DNA of 64,000 nt, taken from contig NZ_CP007440.1 of assembly GCF_001579845.1 (NCBI RefSeq), positions 3,060,029 through 3,124,028 of the forward strand, written 5' to 3'. This document shows, piece by piece, positions 40,954 through 49,191 of the stretch. Positions within the stretch are counted from its first letter, which is position 1; every line of letters begins with the position of its first letter. The stretch is from Rhodoplanes sp. Z2-YC6860. GTDB taxonomy: Bacteria; Pseudomonadota; Alphaproteobacteria; Rhizobiales; Xanthobacteraceae. Made by a program: the position numbers and the translations under genes. The notes beneath the pieces were generated by a model. It saw nothing but the letters and a program-made list of their open reading frames with translations. It was not told the DNA's origin and ran no database searches.

Positions 40954-42381
40954 ATGTCCAACAAGATTGTCATCAAGGATGCTCTGCTCCTCGATCCAGC
41001 CGTGGCTGGGCCCGCCCGCCGCGGCGATGTGGTTATCGAAAACGGGGCGATTGCCGCCATAACCGAGCCGAATGCGGCCGATCTGACGAATGCCCGCACG
41101 ATTGACGGGCGCGAACGCCTTCTGCTGCCTGGGCTCATCAATTCTCACACGCACTCGCCGACCAATGTGCTGAAGGGGACCGGCGACATTCTCAGCCATC
41201 CGGCCTTCATGTGGCGCAATCAGGCCGATACCGCGGGCCGCACTCCGGACGAAATTCGCCTCAGCGCATTGTTGGGCTGTATCGAGCACCTGCTCGGCGG
41301 CACGACCGCCATCCTCGATCATTTTCCCGAGCAGGGATTCTCCGATGCGGACGTGGACGCCGTGGTGGATGCCTATCGGGTGGCTGGAATCCGGGCGCTG
41401 GTTGCGCTTCGCATCTTCGATGAGCCTTATACCGACATCGAGCCGCCCGGCGGCTATCCGGAGGGCTTTTCCATCGAGAATCCGTTGGTTCCTCCGTCCC
41501 TTGATGAAAGCATCGCGCTGGTCGAAACCGCCATCGCGCGGCATCACAAGATCGCTGACGGCCGCATCGAGATCTGTCCAGCGCCATCCAATCCGATGCG
41601 CTGCAGCGATGAACTGCTGTCATTGGTCGTGGACTTGGCCAAGCGCCACGACACCGCGATCCACATGCATCTTCTTGAAACCGCGGTCCAGGCGAAGATC
41701 GCGCGCGACAAATATGGACGTTCCATGGTGGCGCAGCTCGACAGGTTGGGTGTGCTCAATGAGCGGCTGTCCACCGCGCATACCATCTGGCTGGACGACG
41801 CTGATATCGAGCTGTTCGCGGAGCGCCGCGCCATGCCGGTGCACAACCCGGAAAGCAACCTTAAGCTCGGCACGGGCCTCTCGCCGGTGGCAAAAATGCT
41901 GCGGGCCGGCGTCATAGTTGCGCTTGGAAGCGATGGGGCCAGCACCAACGACAACCTCGACATGCACGAAGTGATGCGGCTCGCGTTGATGCTGCAGCGG
42001 CCGGGCGAGCTGGACCGCCGTCGCTGGCCGACGGCTTCGCAAGGGCTTGCGATGGCGACGGTTTCCGGCGGAAAGGTGCTGCGCCGCCCGGGGTTGGGAA
42101 CACTTGCGGTGGGCGCGCCGGCCGATCTCGTGTTGCACGATCTCACAGCGCCGTCGTGGGTTCCGCTGAACGATCCGTTGGCGCAGATCGTGTTCGGCGC
42201 CTCCGGCGCGACCGTCGATACCGTCATCGTGGACGGCCGCGTCGTTGTCGAGAACGGCAAGATCACGGCTTTCGACATGCAGCCGGTCCTGGACGAGGTG
42301 CGCGACCTGGTCCGCCGTCAGCGTGCCCGCAATAGTGGCTTGCAAGGTTGGGCGGCGCGGATGGAAGAGCTTGTACCGTGA
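40954..42381 (+). CDS. Amidohydrolase, deaminase type (paralogue of the one at 47755)
   Basis: A 475-residue enzyme. The HxH is in GLINSHTHSPTNVLKG, followed by GTTAILDHFPEQGFSD; later ligands are AIHMHLLETAV, STAHTIWLDD and ALGSDGASTND. It is closely related to the amidohydrolase at 47755-49191: both share HP(A/S)FMW, RTPDEIRLS and DHFP blocks. Likely a zinc or iron hydrolase for a heterocyclic amine or cyclic amide. It is the first plus-strand gene of the 40954-50555 group and follows the palindromic operator. Confidence 0.9.
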   Translation: MSNKIVIKDALLLDPAVAGPARRGDVVIENGAIAAITEPNAADLTNARTIDGRERLLLPGLINSHTHSPTNVLKGTGDILSHPAFMWRNQADTAGRTPDEIRLSALLGCIEHLLGGTTAILDHFPEQGFSDADVDAVVDAYRVAGIRALVALRIFDEPYTDIEPPGGYPEGFSIENPLVPPSLDESIALVETAIARHHKIADGRIEICPAPSNPMRCSDELLSLVVDLAKRHDTAIHMHLLETAVQAKIARDKYGRSMVAQLDRLGVLNERLSTAHTIWLDDADIELFAERRAMPVHNPESNLKLGTGLSPVAKMLRAGVIVALGSDGASTNDNLDMHEVMRLALMLQRPGELDRRRWPTASQGLAMATVSGGKVLRRPGLGTLAVGAPADLVLHDLTAPSWVPLNDPLAQIVFGASGATVDTVIVDGRVVVENGKITAFDMQPVLDEVRDLVRRQRARNSGLQGWAARMEELVP

Positions 42382-42405
42382 TCAGAATTTCGAAATTTTC
42401 GCTCT

Positions 42406-42434
42406 TTGCACAAATCTGGGCGGGTTGCACAAAT
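42406..42434. promoter_or_regulatory. Two direct repeats TTGCACAAAT upstream of the GntR gene
   Basis: TTGCACAAAT occurs at 42406-42415 and 42425-42434, start-to-start distance 19 bp (nearly two helical turns). The stretch just before them is AT-rich (TTTCGAAATTTTCG). The placement 70-100 bp before the GntR start suggests an operator for that regulator or its operon. Confidence 0.55.
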
Positions 42435-42504
42435 TTTGGCCTGAGCAGGCCCAGCGCCGCCATGCCACTGTCTGTCGCGAAGAGGAAGAGAGAGACTTGG
42501 CCGC

Positions 42505-43191
42505 ATGGATGAGTCCCGCACATTCGCCCAGGCGGTTCAGGCGCGGCTCGCAACCGATATCCTCAACGGCAAGCTCCGGCCCGGTAGCCGGTTGCGGCTG
42601 CAGTTGCTTTGTGACGAGTACCAAGTGAGCATGAGTCCGTTGCGTGAGGCGCTCGCGGGGCTCGCGGGCCGCGGCCTCGTCGCGCAGGAAGGCCAGAAGG
42701 GATTTCGCGTGGCACCTGCTTCGGCGGAGGACTTGCGCGACGTGACCGAGACGCGCGTGCGGCTCGAGACAACAGCGCTGCGGATGTCCATCGAGCAGGG
42801 CGGCGACGCGTGGGAGGCCGATGTTCTTTCGGCTCATCATAGGCTTAGCCGTAGCCCGCGACGGGAATCGCTGCTCGTTGACGAGCACTGGGAGGCGCTG
42901 CATCGCGGCTATCATACCTCGCTGATTTCGGCATGCGGCCTGCCTCGCCTGATCGGCTTCTGCACCATGCTGCACGATCATTTCGATCGCTATAGGCGGC
43001 TTGCGGTGCTGCGGGGCGGCCGGCATCCCGCTCTCAAGTCCAGCCACGGCGCGATCGTGAAGGCTGCGCTCTCGAAAGATGTTCCGCGCGCCGAGCGTCT
43101 GCTTGCCGCCCACGTCCGTGAAAGCACTGCGCAATTTGTCGCACTGCTCGATAAGGAGGGATTGGCAGAATTGTCGGCACCTGCTGACTGA
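42505..43191 (+). CDS. GntR-family regulator (FadR/FCD subgroup)
   Basis: A 228-residue regulator. The N-terminal winged helix (about 8-75) has ILNGKLRPGSRLRLQLLCDE, VSMSPLREALAGLAGRGLVA and QKGFRVAPAS, all canonical. The C-terminal FCD domain (about 80-215) has the metal-binding His/Asp pattern in HRGYHTSLISACG, LHDHFDRYR and SSHGAIVKAAL. FCD regulators bind small carboxylates and usually repress the adjacent operon. It lies between the first amidohydrolase and the ABC importer, suggesting local control. Confidence 0.94.
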   Translation: MDESRTFAQAVQARLATDILNGKLRPGSRLRLQLLCDEYQVSMSPLREALAGLAGRGLVAQEGQKGFRVAPASAEDLRDVTETRVRLETTALRMSIEQGGDAWEADVLSAHHRLSRSPRRESLLVDEHWEALHRGYHTSLISACGLPRLIGFCTMLHDHFDRYRRLAVLRGGRHPALKSSHGAIVKAALSKDVPRAERLLAAHVRESTAQFVALLDKEGLAELSAPAD

Positions 43192-43248
43192 GATGGCACA
43201 TCGCTTGCTAACCGTTGCCTGAACACTGTTTCAGTGACGGAGAACGTG

Positions 43249-44283
43249 ATGCCATTTGAATTCGATCCCTCCCGCCGCCGCCTGCTCAAGACCGGTGCGT
43301 CCGGTGCTGCGCTCGCCGCGCTGACTTCGCTGCCTGGAATTGGCATCGCTCATGCGCAGGCAGTTAAGCCGCTCTCCTTCCAGCTCTCATGGATCAAGAG
43401 CATCCAATACGGTGGGTATTTCGCTGGCATCGAGAATGGCAGCTTCAAGAAATACGGCGTCGAGCCGACCTTCGTTTCGGGCGGGCCGAACATGGACCCG
43501 GTCGCCAACGTTGCGAGCGGCCAGTCGCAGATTGGTGACCGCCCGATCGGATCGATCATCGTGGCGAAGGAGAAGGGCATTCCGGTCAAGGTGATCGGCA
43601 ACGTGTTCCAGAAAAGCCCCTATAGCGTGCTGAGCCTCGCGAAGACGCCGATCAAGACGCCGAAGGACCTCAAGGGCAAGACTGTTGCGGTGTCGACCTC
43701 TGGCAAGCCGCTGCTTCTCAACCTGATCATCGATGCCGGGCTGAAGCCGGACGACGTCAACATCGTGCCGTCTGCGCCCGATCCGGCCGCGCTGGTGAGC
43801 GGGCAGATCGACGGCTACTGCGGCTATGTGACCAACCAGGGCGTCATGCTCAAGACGCGCGGCGTCGACATTTACGCTATGAACGCCCAGGAGTTCGGCC
43901 TGCCGGAGACCACCGGAACGATCTACGGGCGCGAGGACTTCCTCGTCGCCAACAAGGACCTCGTCGTCGCGTTTCTCAAGGGCGCCGTCGAGGCGTGGCG
44001 GTGGTCGCTCGCCAATCCCGAGCCCACGACCAAGCTCATGGTCGAGAAGTACGGCGCGCCAGGCCTCAACTATCAGGCGCAACTCACCGAGATCGTCGAG
44101 AGCAAGCCTTACATCGAAGCCGGGGCCGGGTCGGCCAAGGGCATGCTCGCGCTCGATATGCCGCTCTACCAGGACATCATTGATGTCTATCGCAAGGTCG
44201 GAATGGTCAAGACCGCCATGACTGCGAAGGAGCTTTGCGATCCGAGCTACATCGAAGCTGCACTCGCCGGCCTGAAGTCCTGA
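43249..44283 (+). CDS. ABC substrate-binding protein, NMT1/THI5 type, Tat-exported
   Basis: A 344-residue receptor starting MPFEFDPSRRRLLKTGASG; ATG 43249 follows GGAGAACG and is preferred to a GTG 15 bp upstream. The twin-arginine SRRRLLKTG and cleavage near AHAQA indicate Tat export. LSFQLSWIKSIQYGGYFAGI with ENGSFKKYGVEPTFVSGGPN is the THI5-type ligand cleft; many relatives bind pyrimidines. Following ATPase and permease genes complete the importer. The neighbouring cyclic-amide hydrolases suggest a pyrimidine- or hydantoin-like ligand, by inference. Confidence 0.92.
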   Translation: MPFEFDPSRRRLLKTGASGAALAALTSLPGIGIAHAQAVKPLSFQLSWIKSIQYGGYFAGIENGSFKKYGVEPTFVSGGPNMDPVANVASGQSQIGDRPIGSIIVAKEKGIPVKVIGNVFQKSPYSVLSLAKTPIKTPKDLKGKTVAVSTSGKPLLLNLIIDAGLKPDDVNIVPSAPDPAALVSGQIDGYCGYVTNQGVMLKTRGVDIYAMNAQEFGLPETTGTIYGREDFLVANKDLVVAFLKGAVEAWRWSLANPEPTTKLMVEKYGAPGLNYQAQLTEIVESKPYIEAGAGSAKGMLALDMPLYQDIIDVYRKVGMVKTAMTAKELCDPSYIEAALAGLKS

Positions 44284-44314
44284 TCGCGAACGGCGCCGGG
44301 CCAAGTAGCAGAAC

Positions 44315-45127
44315 ATGTCGCGAGATATCAGCATCGATCAGGTCTCCATGGTCTTTTACGGCCGTGGCGAACCGGTCATCGCGCTCGACAAAGTGGACAT
44401 GCATGTTTCGGCGGGTCAGTTCGCCGCGATCATCGGTCCGAGCGGGTGCGGCAAGTCAACTTTGCTGCGGCTGGTCGCCGACGTGATGCGGCCCTTCGCG
44501 GGCACAATCACGCTCGGCGGCGAAAGCCCCGCGGCGGCGCGACACGCGCATTCGCTGGGTTTCGTATTCCAGGCGCCGACCCTGCTGCCGTGGCGGTCGG
44601 TGACGCAGAACATCGAGTTGCCGCTCGACGTGGTCGGGCGCAGGAGCGCCAAGCGCTCGGCCCGCACCACCGCCGAGTTGATCGAACTCGTGGGCCTGCG
44701 CGGGTTCGAGCAGGCGCTGCCGCACACGCTGTCCGGCGGTATGCAGCAGCGCGTGGCGATCGCGCGGGCGCTGATGCTGACGCCTGATATCCTGCTGCTC
44801 GACGAGCCGTTCGGCGCACTCGACGAGATCACCCGGCAGCGGATGAATCTGGAGCTGCTTCGCATCTGGTCGGAATCCGGCACCTCGGCTTTGCTCGTGA
44901 CCCACTCCATCGCTGAAGCGGTGTTCATGTCGGATCGTGTCTACGTCATGAGCGCGCGGCCCGGCCGGATCAGCGCGGTGATCGACATCCCGTTGGAACG
45001 TCCGCGCAAGCTTGAGATGATGCGCACGCCGGCGTTCTTCGAATGCGTCAACCGCGTGCGCGACGGCCTGTTTGGCCATGAGATGGCGCAGGGCGCTGAA
45101 TCCGGTCAGCCGGTCGAGGCCTATTGA
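44315..45127 (+). CDS. ABC transporter ATP-binding protein (SsuB/TauB/ThiZ type)
   Basis: A 270-residue ATPase: Walker A GPSGCGKST, Q-loop FVFQAPTLLPW, signature LSGGMQQRVAIARAL, Walker B ILLLDEPFGALD, switch His in LVTHSIAEAV. All motifs are intact. Its stop overlaps the next permease start (TGATG). Confidence 0.95.
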   Translation: MSRDISIDQVSMVFYGRGEPVIALDKVDMHVSAGQFAAIIGPSGCGKSTLLRLVADVMRPFAGTITLGGESPAAARHAHSLGFVFQAPTLLPWRSVTQNIELPLDVVGRRSAKRSARTTAELIELVGLRGFEQALPHTLSGGMQQRVAIARALMLTPDILLLDEPFGALDEITRQRMNLELLRIWSESGTSALLVTHSIAEAVFMSDRVYVMSARPGRISAVIDIPLERPRKLEMMRTPAFFECVNRVRDGLFGHEMAQGAESGQPVEAY

Positions 45128-45918
45128 TGGCTGCTCCTGCCACGCCATCGGCGCTTCAGGGGGCACTTCAATCTGCTTGGCGTCCGCTTTTGACCGCAGT
45201 CGCCCTGATCGGGCTGGCCGAAGCTGCGAAGCGCGGTCATCTGCTTCCGGTGTTCGTTCCGGCACCCTCCGAAGTCTTCATGGAGGTCTGGAACATCCCG
45301 CGGCTCGTCACCGAGAATCTCGGGCCGACCGCGTGGAAGGCATTCGTCGGCTATTGTATTGCGGCGGCCGTTGCGATCGCGGCAGGTTCGGTCGCGGTGT
45401 CGGTGCGTGTGTTCTATGGCTCGATCTACAATTTCGGCGTGGTCATCCACAGCATCCCGATCATTGCGACTGCGCCGCTGCTGGCGCTGTGGCTCGGCAC
45501 CGGTCCCCAGGTACAGATCGCGATCGCTGCGCTGGCAAGCCAATTCCCGATGCTGGTCGGAACCATCCAGGGCCTCCAGGCCGCGGACTCGCGCCAGCGC
45601 GAGATGATGCATGTTCTGGCCGCGTCGAGATTGCAGACACTGCGCTATCTCTTGATCCCCAGCGCGCTGCCGTATCTGTTCGCGGGGGTCAAGATCGCGG
45701 CGCCGTCGGCAGTGCTCGGCGCGATCACCGCCGAATGGGCGGGGGCGGAGCGCGGCGTCGGCGCGATGATGCTGTATGCGTTGTTCTCCTACGACACCCC
45801 CAAGGTCTGGCTGTCAGTGGTGCTGACCTGCCTGCTCGCGGGCGGAGGATTTGGCATTTGGGCATTGATCGAGCGCTTCTCAATCTATTGGCAGCGCGAT
45901 GTCGAGATTGTGGACTGA
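45127..45918 (+). CDS. ABC transporter permease (SsuC/ThiX type), first subunit
   Basis: A 263-residue membrane protein starting MAAPATPSALQGALQSAWRP, with about six hydrophobic segments. The coupling loop shows MLVGTIQGLQAADSRQREMM then YLLIPSALPYLFAGVKIAAP. Two different permeases in this operon imply a heterodimeric channel, as in the other NMT1-type importer of this window. Confidence 0.93.
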   Translation: MAAPATPSALQGALQSAWRPLLTAVALIGLAEAAKRGHLLPVFVPAPSEVFMEVWNIPRLVTENLGPTAWKAFVGYCIAAAVAIAAGSVAVSVRVFYGSIYNFGVVIHSIPIIATAPLLALWLGTGPQVQIAIAALASQFPMLVGTIQGLQAADSRQREMMHVLAASRLQTLRYLLIPSALPYLFAGVKIAAPSAVLGAITAEWAGAERGVGAMMLYALFSYDTPKVWLSVVLTCLLAGGGFGIWALIERFSIYWQRDVEIVD

Positions 45919-45922
45919 TGCC

Positions 45923-46690
45923 ATGACAGCGGATGCCGGCCATCTTGCGGTCAAGCGCGTCACCCAGGTCATGCTTGGCGCGGCTTTCGTGTTTGCGATC
46001 TGGCATATAACGGTGCGCGGCCTGGGTATCCCGAAATACTTGGTGCCGGTGCCGCTCGATGTTGCCGCCGCTCTTCAGGAGCATTGGCGCAAGATCGCGA
46101 TGCAGGCCTGGTTCACGCTCTCGGCCGCAGCCTGCGGCCTGACGGTCAGCATGGTGCTGGCGACGAGCCTGGCGATGGCCTTCACGATGAGCCGGAAATT
46201 CGAGCAGACCACGCTGCCGGTGATCCTCGTGTTTCGCTCCACGCCGATCGCGGCCGTGGCGCCGATCATGATGCTGATTTTCGGCCGCGGCATGAGCACC
46301 AGCATGGCGGTGGTCGGCGTCGTTTCGTTCTTTCCCATGCTGGTGAACATGATGCGTGGGCTTCAAACTGCCGACCGCAACGCCGCCGAGCTTCTTTATG
46401 TTTATGGCGCGTCACGCTGGCAGCAGCTCCGGATGGTGAGGATTCCTTACGCGCTGCCGTATCTCTTCACGGGCCTGCGTGTGGCTGGATCGAGCGCCAT
46501 CCTTGGGGCGATGCTTTCGGAGTGGATCACCGGCAGCAAGGGGCTCGGCAACCTCATTCTGGAGGCTGGCGAGCTTCGTGAGACCGAGCTTCTTTGGGCC
46601 GCGGTTCTGATCTCGGTCGCGGTCGCCCTCACCGTGTTTTGGTCCACGTCGGCAGCCGAAAAGCGGCTGCTGCGCTGGACCCAGCGTTGA
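45923..46690 (+). CDS. ABC transporter permease (SsuC/ThiX type), second subunit
   Basis: A 255-residue membrane protein. The start MTADAGHLAVKRVTQVM (45923) is chosen; an ATG at 45899 would overlap the upstream gene by 20 bp. The coupling loop reads MLVNMMRGLQTADRNAAELL and MVRIPYALPYLFTGLRVAG. Hydrophobic segments fit six membrane spans. It completes the importer encoded from 43249. Confidence 0.92.
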   Translation: MTADAGHLAVKRVTQVMLGAAFVFAIWHITVRGLGIPKYLVPVPLDVAAALQEHWRKIAMQAWFTLSAAACGLTVSMVLATSLAMAFTMSRKFEQTTLPVILVFRSTPIAAVAPIMMLIFGRGMSTSMAVVGVVSFFPMLVNMMRGLQTADRNAAELLYVYGASRWQQLRMVRIPYALPYLFTGLRVAGSSAILGAMLSEWITGSKGLGNLILEAGELRETELLWAAVLISVAVALTVFWSTSAAEKRLLRWTQR

Positions 46691-46699
46691 GGCCTCCGC

Positions 46700-47758
46700 A
46701 TGCGCATTCTCTGCGAAGCCGACGTCGAACGCCTGATCGAGCCCGCGGCCGCGGTCGCGGCCATGCGTGACGCCTACCGTCGTCACGCGGTGGGCGCGAT
46801 GCCCGCGCCCGGGCGCCTCGACCTCGGGCGCAGTACGCCGAAGGGCAGCGTTCTGCTACTCGCGGGGCACAGCGACGGCGCGTCGTTCGCCATGAAGGCG
46901 AATATGCACGTCTATCCCGATCCGGGATCGCGGCAGCGGCTTGCCGCAAGCATGATGCTGCTCTGGGACGCGGTGCGGTGCGTGCCTGAGGCCATGATCG
47001 CGACCACGCGGTTCAACAACCATAGGACCGCAGCCGGGCTTGCTGCTGCTGTCGATGCGCTGGCGCCTGCGCGGGTGCGGAAGCTTGCGCTGTTCGGAGC
47101 GGGAAAGATTGCACCGGCTGCCATCCGCTATCTTTTGTCAGTCCGAGGCTTCAAAGCGATTGACATTGTCGGCAAGGGCTCGGCGCGCGCCTCGGCGCTC
47201 GCCGATGCGCTCCGGCAGCAGTCGAGTTTTTCCGGCGTTGATATCCGAGCGTCACTTGATGCGGAGGCTTGCGCCGCAGATGCTGATGTAATTGTCACGC
47301 TGACCACGTCGGACACGCCGGTGTTTCCCGGCCGGGTGGTGCGGAATGGCGCCCTTGTCGTCTTGGCCGGTGCCAACCGGCCAAGCGCGCGCGAGGCCGA
47401 CGACGACCTCATCAGTCGCGCGATGGTGTTTGTTGATCACCGCGAGAGCTGTGTCCAGCGCGCCGGCGATCTTTGCATTCCGTTGCAATCGGGAGTGCTC
47501 TCGCCGGATCGCATCGCTGGCGAGATCGGCAGTCTGCTTCAGCCGGCTACTCCGGCGCGCTTGGATGCAAACGCGGTCACGGTATTCAAGTCGATGGGTG
47601 TGATCGGGCAGGATATTGCGCTCGCTGAGCTGGTCGTTTCACGCGCGGAGGAATCCGGCGTCGGCATCGAGTTCGATCCCGTTACAGGGCACTGCGAGAT
47701 GCTTCAGGCAATCCAATCGTCCGGCTCGACGGATGCCGTCATGGCAGGTGCAAAATGA
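46700..47758 (+). CDS. Ornithine cyclodeaminase/mu-crystallin family protein
   Basis: A 352-residue Rossmann protein. The N-terminal dimerisation part (EADVERLIEPAAAVAAMRDA) precedes SFAMKANMHVYPD, which has the Lys that contacts substrate, and the NAD(P)-binding segment LALFGAGKIAPAAIRYLLS. GKMGVIG-like text near the end (FKSMGVIGQDIALAELV) is also typical. Relatives are ornithine cyclodeaminases, ketimine reductases and amino-acid dehydrogenases. Among cyclic-amide hydrolases it may reduce or form a cyclic imine. It overlaps the next amidohydrolase by ATGA. Confidence 0.9.
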   Translation: MRILCEADVERLIEPAAAVAAMRDAYRRHAVGAMPAPGRLDLGRSTPKGSVLLLAGHSDGASFAMKANMHVYPDPGSRQRLAASMMLLWDAVRCVPEAMIATTRFNNHRTAAGLAAAVDALAPARVRKLALFGAGKIAPAAIRYLLSVRGFKAIDIVGKGSARASALADALRQQSSFSGVDIRASLDAEACAADADVIVTLTTSDTPVFPGRVVRNGALVVLAGANRPSAREADDDLISRAMVFVDHRESCVQRAGDLCIPLQSGVLSPDRIAGEIGSLLQPATPARLDANAVTVFKSMGVIGQDIALAELVVSRAEESGVGIEFDPVTGHCEMLQAIQSSGSTDAVMAGAK

Positions 47759-49191
47759 CGCTGACGCTGCTTTACGATGCGATGATCCTCACGCTCGATC
47801 CTGCCAATCCGCAGATCGAGCAAGGTTATGTTCTGGTCCGCGATAACCGCATCGATGCGGTTGCGGCGGGCGGGTACCGTGGAACGGAGCTGCCGGACCA
47901 GCGTATCGATTGCAGCAACAAGCTGATCGCGCCCGGCTTGATCAATTCGCACACTCACTCCCAGTCCAGCACGATGGCGGGCTTCGGCGATCGCCTGAAC
48001 CACCCCTCGTTCATGTGGCTCACGCAGGCACACACCTCGCGCCGGACGCCCGACGAGATCCGCTTGAGCGTGCTGCTCACGGCTTATGGCCTGCTCAGCT
48101 GCGGCACCACCGGGGCTATCGACCATTTTCCGGGCCAGCGCTTCACGCTCGACGACATGGACGCCGTGCTGTCCGCATGGAGCGAGACCGGCATGCGGAT
48201 CGCGCTGGGCATGCGGTTCTTCGACGGGCCGTTCAGCGACATCTTCCCGTCGGTGCCGTTGCCGGACGATCTTAAGTCGCGGATGAGCTCAGTGGAGATT
48301 CTCAAGCCGCAGCCGACCGAGGAACTGTCCGCCCTAATGGAGGCGACCATCAAGGCGTGGCACGGCAAGCCGAGGCTGTCGGTCTATCCGGCGCCATCCA
48401 ACCCCGAGCGCTGTACCGACCGTGCGCTCGAGATTTGCGCCGAGCTGGCGCAGCGCTACGACACCGGCATTCATACCCACCTGCTGGAAACCAGGAAGCA
48501 GGCGGAACTGGCGCAAGCGAGGCTTGGCAAGACCGTCGTCGCCCATCTCGACGCGTTGGGTGTTCTGTCCGACCGCTGGTCCTGCGCGCACAGCATCTGG
48601 CTCGCCGATGACGACATCGGCATCATGGCGTCGCGCGGTATGACCGCCGTGCTCAACCCCGAAAGCAACGACCGTCTCGGGACCGGCCTGGCACGAGCGC
48701 CCGAAATGCTCCGGCGCGGGGTGCGGCTTGCAATCGGCACCGACGGCTCGAGCGCCAACGACAATCTCGTATTACATGAGACCATGCGTGCGGTCGCGAT
48801 GGCCCACCGTTCGCGCGAGCCCGATCGTTCGCGCTGGATCACGACAGGCGATGTGCTGCACATGGCCACGGCCGGAGGGGCAGGAGCGCTGCGCAACGAC
48901 AAGCTTGGGCGGATCGCGCCGGGATTCGCTGCCGATCTCGCGGTGTACGGGCTTGACGCCCCGTGGTGGGTGCCGGTCAATGACGTCGTCAACCAGATGG
49001 TGTTTGCCGAAACTGGCGCCAGCGTCGAGACCGTGATGGTCGATGGGCGCATCCTCGTCCAGAATCGCAAGATTCTGAGCTTCGACGTTGACGGGTTGTT
49101 GCGGGAGGTGCGGGCGATGACCAAGAGCCTCCGCAAGCGCAACGACGATCTGTTCCGGGTCGCAAACGAACTAACCGAGCTCGTGCCGTGA
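47755..49191 (+). CDS. Amidohydrolase, deaminase type (paralogue of the one at 40954)
   Basis: A 478-residue metallohydrolase. GLINSHTHSQSSTMAGFGDR holds the HxH; later ligands are in IHTHLLETRKQAEL, SCAHSIWLADD and AIGTDGSSANDN. Blocks shared with 40954-42381 (HPSFMW, RTPDEIRLS, DHFPGQRF) show the two arose by duplication. They now flank the importer and could act on successive or related substrates. ATGA and GTGA overlaps join it to both neighbours. Confidence 0.9.
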   Translation: MTLTLLYDAMILTLDPANPQIEQGYVLVRDNRIDAVAAGGYRGTELPDQRIDCSNKLIAPGLINSHTHSQSSTMAGFGDRLNHPSFMWLTQAHTSRRTPDEIRLSVLLTAYGLLSCGTTGAIDHFPGQRFTLDDMDAVLSAWSETGMRIALGMRFFDGPFSDIFPSVPLPDDLKSRMSSVEILKPQPTEELSALMEATIKAWHGKPRLSVYPAPSNPERCTDRALEICAELAQRYDTGIHTHLLETRKQAELAQARLGKTVVAHLDALGVLSDRWSCAHSIWLADDDIGIMASRGMTAVLNPESNDRLGTGLARAPEMLRRGVRLAIGTDGSSANDNLVLHETMRAVAMAHRSREPDRSRWITTGDVLHMATAGGAGALRNDKLGRIAPGFAADLAVYGLDAPWWVPVNDVVNQMVFAETGASVETVMVDGRILVQNRKILSFDVDGLLREVRAMTKSLRKRNDDLFRVANELTELVP

